Part shown: piece after piece, positions 1 through 5,101 of the stretch
Numbering within the stretch: position 1 is the first letter of the stretch
How the letters are laid out: the number at the start of each line of letters is the position of its first letter
Assembly: GCA_934394615.1 (NCBI GenBank)
Contig: CAKRRJ010000120.1
Location: 1 to 5,192, forward strand
Reading direction: 5' to 3'
DNA: 5,192 nt
Source of the DNA: an uncultured Lachnospiraceae bacterium
GTDB taxonomy: Bacteria; Bacillota; Clostridia; Lachnospirales; Lachnospiraceae
Notes under the pieces: generated by a model
Database searches by the model: none
Told to the model about the DNA's origin: nothing
Seen by the model: the letters and a program-made list of their open reading frames with translations, nothing else
Position numbers and translations under genes: made by a program

Positions 1-61
1 CCTCAAAACAATTGACATAAACGTAATCGTTTCCGATTCCCTGCATTTTTGTAAATTTCAT
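1..61 (-). CDS. dapF: Diaminopimelate epimerase, N-terminus only (cut by window edge)
   Basis: The first 20 codons of a gene running off the left edge, starting at ATG 61-59. The visible protein begins MKFTKMQGIGNDYV, which I recognise as the DapF start; the GND segment contains the conserved substrate-contacting Asn. DapF converts LL- to meso-diaminopimelate in the cytoplasm, for lysine and peptidoglycan synthesis. The two catalytic cysteines lie outside the window, so integrity cannot be judged. A GGAGAGG ribosome binding site at 71-65 supports the start. The gap from the ANTAR gene's stop is 43 nt with no terminator or clear promoter, so co-transcription with glnA and the ANTAR gene is likely (inference). 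The identification rests on a short but distinctive segment. Confidence 0.85.
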   Translation of the reverse strand, partial: MKFTKMQGIGNDYVYVNCFE

Positions 62-104
62 AAACCTCTCCATTCCTGTAAATTTCTTTTCTGATACCTT
101 CGCC

Positions 105-647
105 TTACATTAAACTGATGACCATCTGGGCTGTCTCGTACATATTGTTGCCGCTGTCCATACTGCATTTCTGTATGTACCGGTGTGCCTCTTCTTCCGT
201 CATGCCGTTGCGTTCCATAAGAAGGGCCTTTGCCTGATCGATGACCTCCCGTTCTTTCTCATTACGCTGCTTCGGCTGCTGTCTCAGCTTCTTTCTGCGC
301 CGCGACTGTGCCTGCACAATCATTTCCAGGCTTCCCACCAGGTCGTGTACCTTTAATGGCATAGGCAGGCATACGACATCCCGCGGCGCGTCCGAGGACC
401 ACTTGTTCGGGGATGCCATCATCAGCATGCCAAATTCCTCATGCATGCACTCACGCAGTTCCGAATAGAGCATATCCGTCAGGCGGTAACCGCACACCAC
501 GACCCCGCTGTTTAAATCTTCCAGCTGGGAAAGCACCTGCGCTCCAGATGTGCAGACGGCAATCACCTCAAACCCGTTTCTCATCAGTATATTTTTTATG
601 CTTTTTGCGTCTTCCGGCTTGGAAAATGCCACAATGATATTTGCCAA
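105..647 (-). CDS. ANTAR-domain putative transcription antiterminator with degenerate receiver domain
   Basis: About 180 residues from the TTG at 647-645, beginning MANIIVAFSK. Residues 1-112 resemble a response-regulator receiver, 115-128 are a very basic linker (RRRKK), and about 130-178 form an ANTAR RNA-binding helical domain (IDQAKALLM, GMTEEEAHRYIQ, ETAQMVI). ANTAR proteins such as AmiR, NasR and EutV bind nascent leader RNA and prevent termination. The receiver looks unable to be phosphorylated: the strand-3 Asp position reads VVVCGYRL, the N-terminal acidic pair is missing, and the strand-5 Lys is absent (LPMPLK). Start choice: a GTG at 656 would extend the protein by three residues but overlaps the Shine-Dalgarno sequence, whereas GGAGGTGA (660-653) sits 5 nt before TTG 647. 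The gene lies 36 nt after glnA, matching the glnA-GlnR pairing known in Clostridium saccharobutylicum. Its likely target is the glnA leader (inference). Confidence 0.88.
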   Translation of the reverse strand: MANIIVAFSKPEDAKSIKNILMRNGFEVIAVCTSGAQVLSQLEDLNSGVVVCGYRLTDMLYSELRECMHEEFGMLMMASPNKWSSDAPRDVVCLPMPLKVHDLVGSLEMIVQAQSRRRKKLRQQPKQRNEKEREVIDQAKALLMERNGMTEEEAHRYIQKCSMDSGNNMYETAQMVISLM

Positions 648-652
648 AGCGC

Positions 653-679
653 TCACCTCCGGGTTTTGATATCAGGTGA
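653..679 (-). promoter_or_regulatory. Hairpin able to sequester the ANTAR gene's ribosome binding site
   Basis: In the glnA-ANTAR gap the RNA hexamer UCACCU (679-674) is perfectly complementary to AGGUGA (658-653), which is part of the perfect Shine-Dalgarno sequence GGAGGUGA. The loop is 15 nt. The anti-Shine-Dalgarno hexamer begins 5 nt after the glnA UAA, so a ribosome terminating on glnA would cover it and expose the site. Translational coupling of the regulator to glnA is therefore plausible. The pairing is visible in the sequence; the coupling is inferred. Confidence 0.5.
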
Positions 680-683
680 TTCT

Positions 684-2024
684 TTAAAACTTGTACAGAT
701 ATTCCTGTACCTCCCAGTCCGTTACCTCCGCGCGGAATTTCTTCCACTCCGCACTCTTCGCCTCCAGGTATTTGGTGTAAATATGATCTCCAAGCAGTTC
801 TCTTGCAAATGTGCTGCCCTCAAACGCTTCAATGGCCTCGCCCAGAGTCTGCGGAAGCTGCTCAATGCCCAGTGCGCGGATTTCCTCATCCGTCATGGCA
901 AATACATTGCAGTCCACGCTGGCCGGAGGTGTCATTTCCTTTTTAATGCCATCCAAACCGGCTGCCAGGCAGGCTGCCAGTGCCAGGTACGGATTCACTG
1001 CGGAATCCGGACAGCGCAGCTCAATGCGGGTGCTGGCTTCGCCGCGGGTACTCGGAATACGGATCAGTGCGCTGCGGTTTGCATGCGCGGACCACGCCAC
1101 GCAGACTGGTGCGTCATAGCCCGGAACCAGGCGCTTGTAGGAGTTAACCAGCGGATTGGTGAGCAGAGTGATCTCCCGGATATGTGCCAGGATTCCGGCC
1201 ATAAACTGATAAGCCACCTTGCTTAAGCCGAGGCTGCCATTGTCATCCACAAACAGATTTTTGCCGTGCGCATCCGCCAGGGACATGTTGATATGCATGC
1301 CGGAGCCGTTCATGCCTGCCTTCGGCTTCGGCATAAAGGTTGCATGAAGGCCGTGGCGCTTCGCGATGGTCTTCACTGCCATCTTAAAGGTCATGATGTT
1401 GTCCGCAGCCTCCAGACCCTCGGTATACTCCAGGTCGATCTCATGCTGTGCCGGAGATAACTCATGATGGGAAGCCTCCACCTCAATGTCCATGTCCTCC
1501 AGATTCAGGACAATATCGCGGCGCACATTCTCTGCCAGGTCGATCGGACCTACATCGAAATAACTTGCGTTCTCATGGGTATTCGTGGTCGGGCGGCCTT
1601 CCTCATCGGTATGGAACAGGAAAAACTCGCACTCCGGACCCACATGAAACTCATAGCCCATATCTGCCGCCTCTTTTAAGACTTTCTTTAACACATAGCG
1701 CGGATCGCCCTCGAACGGATCGCCGTTCGGACGGTAAACATCGCACATCAGGCGCGCAACCTTGCCCTGCTGCGGTCTCCACGGGAAAATCGCAAACGTA
1801 TCAAGATCCGGATACAGATACATATCGGACTCCTCAATGCGAACAAATCCCTCAATGGCAGAGCCATCAAACATGCAGCGGTTATCCAGCGCCTTTTCCA
1901 GCTGGCTGGCCGTAACTGCCACATTTTTCAGCATGCCAAAAATATCCGTAAACTGAAGGCGAATAAACTCCACATCCTCTTCCTCCGCCATGCGGATGAT
2001 ATCTTTTTTCGTATATCTGCTCAT
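684..2024 (-). CDS. glnA: Glutamine synthetase, type I (alpha subtype)
   Basis: 446 residues, full length for GSI-alpha. The enzyme makes glutamine from glutamate, ammonia and ATP as a cytoplasmic dodecamer. Visible signatures: FDGSAIEGFVRIEESD (52-67) with Arg62, the position known for feedback inhibition in Bacillus subtilis; metal-ligand region GPECEFF (129-135); EASHHELSPAQHEID (183-197); ATP-loop region KPKAGMNGSGMHI (233-245); flap PGYDAP (301-306); NRS and R-I-P (316-324); STRIELR (331-337). The region matching the adenylylation-site area reads NVFAM (373-377), with Phe rather than Tyr, so no adenylylation is expected. The flap has Asp304 where B. subtilis has Glu304. The stretch from W311 to E335 seems two residues longer than in B. 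subtilis (comparison from memory). The start is supported by GGAGGGAG at 2038-2031. It is preceded by a structured leader with a terminator and followed by its probable regulator. Confidence 0.98.
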   Translation of the reverse strand: MSRYTKKDIIRMAEEEDVEFIRLQFTDIFGMLKNVAVTASQLEKALDNRCMFDGSAIEGFVRIEESDMYLYPDLDTFAIFPWRPQQGKVARLMCDVYRPNGDPFEGDPRYVLKKVLKEAADMGYEFHVGPECEFFLFHTDEEGRPTTNTHENASYFDVGPIDLAENVRRDIVLNLEDMDIEVEASHHELSPAQHEIDLEYTEGLEAADNIMTFKMAVKTIAKRHGLHATFMPKPKAGMNGSGMHINMSLADAHGKNLFVDDNGSLGLSKVAYQFMAGILAHIREITLLTNPLVNSYKRLVPGYDAPVCVAWSAHANRSALIRIPSTRGEASTRIELRCPDSAVNPYLALAACLAAGLDGIKKEMTPPASVDCNVFAMTDEEIRALGIEQLPQTLGEAIEAFEGSTFARELLGDHIYTKYLEAKSAEWKKFRAEVTDWEVQEYLYKF

Positions 2025-2051
2025 GTCAATCTCCCTCCATGATATGATATT

Positions 2052-2080
2052 ATTTTATTACGAAAAAACGAGGGCGTCAA
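2052..2080 (-). promoter_or_regulatory. Candidate second glnA promoter (P2) inside the terminator
   Basis: TTGACG (2080-2075) and TAAAAT (2057-2052) are separated by 17 nt; each matches five of six sigma-A consensus bases. The -35 lies in the 3' part of the terminator hairpin. Predicted initiation near 2045 would leave a leader of about 20 nt that still contains the GGAGGGAG ribosome binding site. Such transcripts would bypass the leader and terminator. The motif is clear, but activity is unproven. Confidence 0.5.
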
Positions 2081-2119
2081 GAAAGCCGCTTATACGGCTC
2101 TCCTGAAACGCCCTCGTTT
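2063..2119 (-). terminator. Intrinsic terminator in the glnA leader
   Basis: Twelve-base-pair outer stem (2119-2108 with 2077-2066), GC-rich in its core (CGAGGGCG with CGCCCTCG), with the A/U pairs and the U-run overlapping at 2068-2063 (six U). Inside is a second stem, GAGAGCCG/CGGCUUUC, with a hexaloop UAUAAG. It ends 38 nt before the glnA ATG, so it functions as a leader attenuator and not as the end of a gene. It would also stop any transcripts reading through from the upstream metal operon. Confidence 0.9.
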
Positions 2120-2120
2120 C
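2105..2120 (-). promoter_or_regulatory. Candidate antiterminator hairpin
   Basis: The RNA forms GAAACG-AGGG-CGUUUC, a perfect 6-bp stem with a 4-nt loop; with the top C-G and G-C pairing relaxed it becomes a 5-bp stem with a hexaloop GAGGGC. It uses the bases of the terminator's 5' arm, so the two structures exclude each other. It is far weaker than the terminator, so it would need stabilisation by a protein, which is how ANTAR antiterminators work (family knowledge). Assignment to the ANTAR protein is inference. Confidence 0.55.
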
Positions 2121-2128
2121 GTTGCTGT

Positions 2129-2249
2129 TTCCGTTACTATTTCCATTTCATGTCAACAGTAACGGAATTTTGCCGATGCTTCGCATTCCAAATCGGCAAA
2201 ATCTGCTGCCATCACTGTATCATACGGAATTTTCAGTTCAGAAAATTCC
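2129..2249 (-). repeat. Three successive hairpins with a shared 10-nt repeat in the glnA leader
   Basis: H1: perfect 9-bp stem GGAAUUUUC/GAAAAUUCC with hexaloop UGAACU (2249-2226). H2: perfect 11-bp stem AUUUUGCCGAU/AUCGGCAAAAU with a 14-nt loop (2202-2167). H3: 13-bp stem with one G-U pair (2167-2155 with 2141-2129) and a 13-nt loop. The RNA decamer AAAAUUCCGU occurs twice (2233-2224 and 2171-2162), in the 3' arm of H1 and at the H2/H3 junction. The H1 5' arm can therefore pair with either copy, allowing alternative folds. Confidence 0.7.
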
Positions 2250-2297
2250 TACCTGTGAATCGCAGCCTCATTCCTACTGAAATTTTTTATACAACAG

Positions 2298-2326
2298 ATG
2301 ATAGCAGTTTCATCGTTTTTTGTCAA
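2298..2326 (-). promoter_or_regulatory. glnA promoter P1 (sigma-A type)
   Basis: TTGACA (2326-2321), a 17-nt spacer, then TATCAT (2303-2298). The -35 is a perfect consensus and the -10 matches five of six. Predicted start is about 2291. The -35 is overlapped by an inverted repeat CAACT-N6-AGTTG (2339-2324), which could be an operator but has short arms. Confidence 0.8.
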
Positions 2327-2381
2327 CTCATGACAGTTGGATTTCATTATCGCATTTTGTTCTGGCAGGTATAACTTCCTG

Positions 2382-4241
2382 TCATTTTTTATAGCTGAGT
2401 GCACGGATCGCGTTCAGAATAGCGAGCACGGAAACTCCTACATCTCCAAATACTGCAGCCCACATGCTTGCGTAACCGAGCGCTACCAGGATCAGGACCG
2501 CGATTTTAACCGCGATGGCAAAGATGATGTTCTGCTTTACGATGCCAACCGTCTTTCTGGCAATGCAGATCGCATCTACAATCTTGGACGGTTCATCATC
2601 CATAATAACTACATCGGCTGCTTCCACGGCTGCGTCGGAGCCAATGCCTCCCATGGCGATTCCCACATCCGCACGCGCCAGAACCGGCGCGTCATTGATG
2701 CCATCACCCACAAAGGCCAGGGTTTTTCCTTCCGGCTTTTCTTTTAAGAGCTGCTCGACTCTTGCTACCTTGTCACCCGGAAGCAGGTTGCCGAACACAT
2801 GGGTAATACCAATGGATTCCGCCACTTTCTTTCCAACTTCTTCCTTGTCGCCCGTCAGCATGACCAGTTTGCTCACGCCCTGCTTTTTCAGCCCGGACAG
2901 CATTGCCGGAACATCCGGACGGACACTGTCGGAAATAACGATGGAGCCAAGATACGTCGTTCCTTCCGCCAGATAGAGTGTAGTTCCCAGCACAGCAGCA
3001 GGCGTTGTCACGGTTACGCCCTGCTGATCCATCAGCTTCTGGTTTCCGATATAGAGTTCCCTCCATGCTCCATCCACCAGCACCTGCGCATGAATGCCGT
3101 GGCCGGAGATTTCCTCCACCTTGCCAATGCGGCTGGTATCCGCTTCTTTTCCATATGCCTGTTTGACAGACTGCGCGATCGGATGGTTGGAATTGTGCTC
3201 GCCAAGCGCCGCCAGTTCGAGAAGTGCCTCTTTGCTTCCCTGAACCGGAGAAACATCAGTCACCTCAAATTTACCGGTCGTGAGCGTTCCTGTCTTGTCA
3301 AAGACTGCGGTATCCAGGCTTCCCATCGCTTCCAGATAGTTGCTGCCTTTCATAAGGATGCCCTGTCGGGACGCAGCGCCAAGGCCGCCAAAGAAACTCA
3401 GCGGAACAGAGATGACCAGAGCACACGGGCAGGAGACAACCAGGAAGCTGCACGCACGGTAGATCCAGGTGCTCCATCCGCCAAGGATGAGCGGCGGAAC
3501 CACCGCCAGAACCGCTGCGAGGATGACGACCGCCGGAGTGTATACACGGGCAAAACGGGTGATGAACGCTTCCGCTTTTGCCTTTCTGGAACTTGCGTTT
3601 TCCACCAGTTCCAGAATCTTTGCCACGGTGGAATCATCAAACAGCTTTGTGGTCTGCACCTTCAAAACCCCCGTCAGATTGATGGAACCGCTCACAATAT
3701 TCTGTCCGGCTTCCACCTCTGCCGGCATAGACTCACCGGTCAGAGCCTTTGTATCCAGCGTGGAGCTTCCCTCCAGCACAATGCCATCGAGCGGAACCTT
3801 CTCGCCCGGGCGGATGATGATGGTGTCGCCAATCTCTACTTCATACGGATCGACCTGTTCCTCCACGCCATCGCGCAGAAGGTTTGCGTATTCCGGGTTA
3901 ATATCCATCAGATCGGTGATGGATTTTCTGGACTTGTTGACCGCATAGTCATTGAACAGCTCGCCGATCTGGTAAAACAGCATAACTGCGACAGCCTCTT
4001 CCAGAGAACCGATTGCAAAAGCGCCAAGCGTTGCAACCGTCATCAGGAAATTTTCATCGAACACCTGGCCGTTCTTTAAATTCCGGCACGCCCGAAGAGG
4101 GATGTCATATCCTGCAGCCAGATAGGAAAGTACAAACGGAATCCATGCCCATGGCGTCTTTCCCTCCATGATCATGGCAATGATAAAGAAAACGGCGCTG
4201 ACCGCAAGACGGGTCACCATTTTTTTCTGCTTTTTCGTCAT
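2382..4241 (-). CDS. cadA: P1B-type heavy-metal efflux ATPase (Zn/Cd/Pb group) lacking an HMA domain
   Basis: 619 residues. It pumps divalent soft metals out of the cytoplasm using ATP. Order of elements: probable TM1-4 within about 11-100; actuator loop with TGES (168-171); TM5 about 236-256; TM6 with the metal-path CPC (271-273); phosphorylation motif DKTGT with Asp315; P1B-specific His-Pro (353-354) in the nucleotide domain; MLTGD (461-465); GDGINDAP (512-519); TM7-8 about 572-612. Lys579 and Asp600 in the last two helices match the pair typical of ZntA/CadA, favouring Zn2+/Cd2+/Pb2+ over copper. Family members often run about 700 residues or more because of N-terminal HMA domains; here TM1 starts near residue 11, and a separate HMA protein is encoded upstream. 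GGGAAGGG precedes the ATG. No convincing terminator follows. The exact metal cannot be read from the sequence. Confidence 0.95.
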   Translation of the reverse strand: MTKKQKKMVTRLAVSAVFFIIAMIMEGKTPWAWIPFVLSYLAAGYDIPLRACRNLKNGQVFDENFLMTVATLGAFAIGSLEEAVAVMLFYQIGELFNDYAVNKSRKSITDLMDINPEYANLLRDGVEEQVDPYEVEIGDTIIIRPGEKVPLDGIVLEGSSTLDTKALTGESMPAEVEAGQNIVSGSINLTGVLKVQTTKLFDDSTVAKILELVENASSRKAKAEAFITRFARVYTPAVVILAAVLAVVPPLILGGWSTWIYRACSFLVVSCPCALVISVPLSFFGGLGAASRQGILMKGSNYLEAMGSLDTAVFDKTGTLTTGKFEVTDVSPVQGSKEALLELAALGEHNSNHPIAQSVKQAYGKEADTSRIGKVEEISGHGIHAQVLVDGAWRELYIGNQKLMDQQGVTVTTPAAVLGTTLYLAEGTTYLGSIVISDSVRPDVPAMLSGLKKQGVSKLVMLTGDKEEVGKKVAESIGITHVFGNLLPGDKVARVEQLLKEKPEGKTLAFVGDGINDAPVLARADVGIAMGGIGSDAAVEAADVVIMDDEPSKIVDAICIARKTVGIVKQNIIFAIAVKIAVLILVALGYASMWAAVFGDVGVSVLAILNAIRALSYKK

Positions 4242-4288
4242 AGTAAATCCCTTCCCTCATGATCTCTTTGTCTGATTTCTGACAGGGC

Positions 4289-4321
4289 AAAGATTCCCGG
4301 CCGGATCAGCCAGGAATCTTT
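4289..4321 (-). repeat. Intercistronic 14-bp hairpin between the HMA gene and the ATPase
   Basis: The RNA forms a 14-bp stem (two G-U pairs) with a 5-nt loop GAUCC; arms are 4321-4308 and 4302-4289. It lies in the 117-nt gap before the ATPase. There is no U-run beyond the stem, so it is unlikely to be an efficient terminator. Possible roles are mRNA processing, 3'-end protection of the upstream message, or partial attenuation that lowers ATPase relative to the regulator and HMA protein (inference). Confidence 0.6.
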
Positions 4322-4358
4322 CCATTGACCATATGATTTCCATGATACCGTTCCGGTA

Positions 4359-4583
4359 TTAGCGAAGTACCTTAAATTCTGCCTCCGGCTCAACCTTTGC
4401 TGCAACGGCTCTTGCTGCCTCAACCAGCTCGTCTTCTCTTCCGTCTTCCACTTCCATGATCAGACGCTGGGTCATAAAGCTTAAGCTTGCGCTGTTGACA
4501 CCGTCTAATTTCTTTACGCCTTCCTCAATCTTTGCAGCACAGTTTGCACAGCATAAACCTTCTAATTTAATGATCTTCTTCAT
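4359..4583 (-). CDS. Stand-alone heavy-metal-associated (HMA) domain protein
   Basis: 74 residues, the length of one HMA ferredoxin-like domain. The metal-binding loop reads GLCCANCAAKIEE (9-21), with the CxxC pair at Cys12 and Cys15 plus an extra Cys11. The 'CANCAAKIE' form resembles the N-terminal domains of CadA/ZntA pumps more than copper chaperones; ZntA-type domains usually have Asp before the first CxxC cysteine, here replaced by Cys. It begins 26 nt after the sensor gene, with AAAGGAGAGG as ribosome binding site, and is followed by the HMA-less ATPase. It probably acts as a detached metal-binding or delivery domain for that pump (inference). A general soft-metal buffer is the alternative. 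Confidence 0.88.
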   Translation of the reverse strand: MKKIIKLEGLCCANCAAKIEEGVKKLDGVNSASLSFMTQRLIMEVEDGREDELVEAARAVAAKVEPEAEFKVLR

Positions 4584-4609
4584 GATAAAACCTCTCCTTT
4601 TCTCTTAAT

Positions 4610-4996
4610 CTACTCGCTGATGTGTTCCATGCCCTGCGCCAGAATGGTCTGGATATGGGCATCCGCAAGTTTATAAAATACAGTCTTTCCGTCCCGCCGG
4701 AAGGATACCAGACGCATCTGCTTTAAGACCCTTAACTGATGGGAAATGGCCGACTGCCCCATCTGCAACAGCGTTGCAATGTCGCAGACACACATTTCCG
4801 ACTGGCTGAGCACATACAGGATCTTGATCCGCGTGGAGTCCCCGAATATCTTAAAGAACTCTGACAGGTCCAGAAGCTGCTGTTCGTCCGGCATCACGCC
4901 TTCCACTTTTTTCACGATTTCCTCATGGACATGCATGAACTCGCAGGAGCCATCTTCCACTTCCTGCTCGATCTGGATTTTTTCCGCCTCTGTCAT
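4610..4996 (-). CDS. ArsR/SmtB-family metal-sensing repressor
   Basis: 128 residues. A winged-helix DNA-binding dimer that leaves its operator when it binds metal. The helix-turn-helix spans about 69-97 (CDIATLLQMGQSAISHQLRVLKQ), with the wing around RRDGKTVFYKL (100-110). Two known metal-site types are visible. The alpha-3 thiolate motif is ELCVCD-like (Cys69, Cys71), with Cys18, His22 and His24 in an N-terminal extension, as in CadC-like Cd/Pb/Zn sensors. The alpha-5 zinc site is complete: Asp112, His114, His125, Glu128, with the same spacing as SmtB. Glu128 is the final residue. GGAGGAA at 5007-5001 precedes the ATG. It is the first gene of the operon, and its likely operator overlaps the promoter start. 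Probable inducers are Zn, Cd or Pb. Confidence 0.94.
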   Translation of the reverse strand: MTEAEKIQIEQEVEDGSCEFMHVHEEIVKKVEGVMPDEQQLLDLSEFFKIFGDSTRIKILYVLSQSEMCVCDIATLLQMGQSAISHQLRVLKQMRLVSFRRDGKTVFYKLADAHIQTILAQGMEHISE

Positions 4997-5020
4997 AGCA
5001 TTCCTCCGTTTCGTCTATTT

Positions 5021-5040
5021 ATATGAACAACTATTCATAT
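5021..5040 (-). promoter_or_regulatory. ArsR/SmtB-type operator
   Basis: Perfect inverted repeat ATATGAA-N6-TTCATAT, matching the TGAA-N-TTCA style of operator used by SmtB, CzrA and CadC relatives. It begins 4 nt after the -10 box and covers the predicted transcription start (about 5038), so bound repressor would block initiation. This supports autoregulation of the metal operon. Confidence 0.8.
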
Positions 5041-5044
5041 GTTT

Positions 5045-5072
5045 ATATTACCATATCATCCGCTATTGTCAA
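5045..5072 (-). promoter_or_regulatory. Promoter of the metal-efflux operon
   Basis: TTGACA (5072-5067) is a perfect -35. TAATAT (5050-5045) follows after 16 nt and matches four of six consensus bases. The predicted start, near 5038, lies in the operator. The 5' untranslated region is about 42 nt. Confidence 0.72.
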
Positions 5073-5101
5073 GTAGATATACCATTTTTCAAAATAGTAA
5101 T

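Larger units (their letters stand above)
2025..2291 (-). promoter_or_regulatory. glnA leader RNA with terminator/antiterminator switch
   Basis: Long 5' untranslated region from the predicted P1 start (about 2291) to the glnA ATG. In RNA order it holds hairpin H1 (2249-2226), H2 (2202-2167), H3 (2167-2129), a small antiterminator hairpin (2120-2105) and an intrinsic terminator (2119-2063), then the ribosome binding site. A full intrinsic terminator some 40 nt before the start codon implies regulated read-through. The adjacent ANTAR protein is the natural candidate regulator. I could not find two adjacent hexaloop hairpins with the A1/G4 pattern described for ANTAR targets. I see no coding sequence anywhere in 2025-2381. 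Structures are by eye, not folded by software. Confidence 0.75.

Noticed and set aside
654..656. GTG start giving the ANTAR protein three more residues
   Set aside because: The GTG overlaps the Shine-Dalgarno sequence, leaving no spacing; TTG at 647 sits 5 nt after a perfect GGAGGTGA.
666..1226. Plus-strand open frame opposite glnA
   Set aside because: Antisense shadow of a highly conserved coding sequence, with no ribosome binding site or recognisable domain.
2025..2291. T-box or CRISPR-like element in the glnA leader
   Set aside because: No T-box core motif is visible, and the only direct repeat is a single duplicated decamer inside hairpin arms.
2321..2335. GlnR/TnrA box at the glnA promoter
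   Set aside because: TGTCA and TGACA are separated by 5 nt, not the 7 nt of the known TGTNA-N7-TNACA consensus.
2799..4079. Long plus-strand open frame of 426 codons inside the ATPase gene
   Set aside because: It is antisense to a gene with every P-type ATPase motif, its translation is low-complexity and Cys/His/Arg-rich, and it resembles no protein family I know.
4260..4343. 28-codon minus-strand frame (starting MEIIWSM) in the HMA-ATPase gap
   Set aside because: No good ribosome binding site, it runs through the 14-bp hairpin, and the peptide has no recognisable features.
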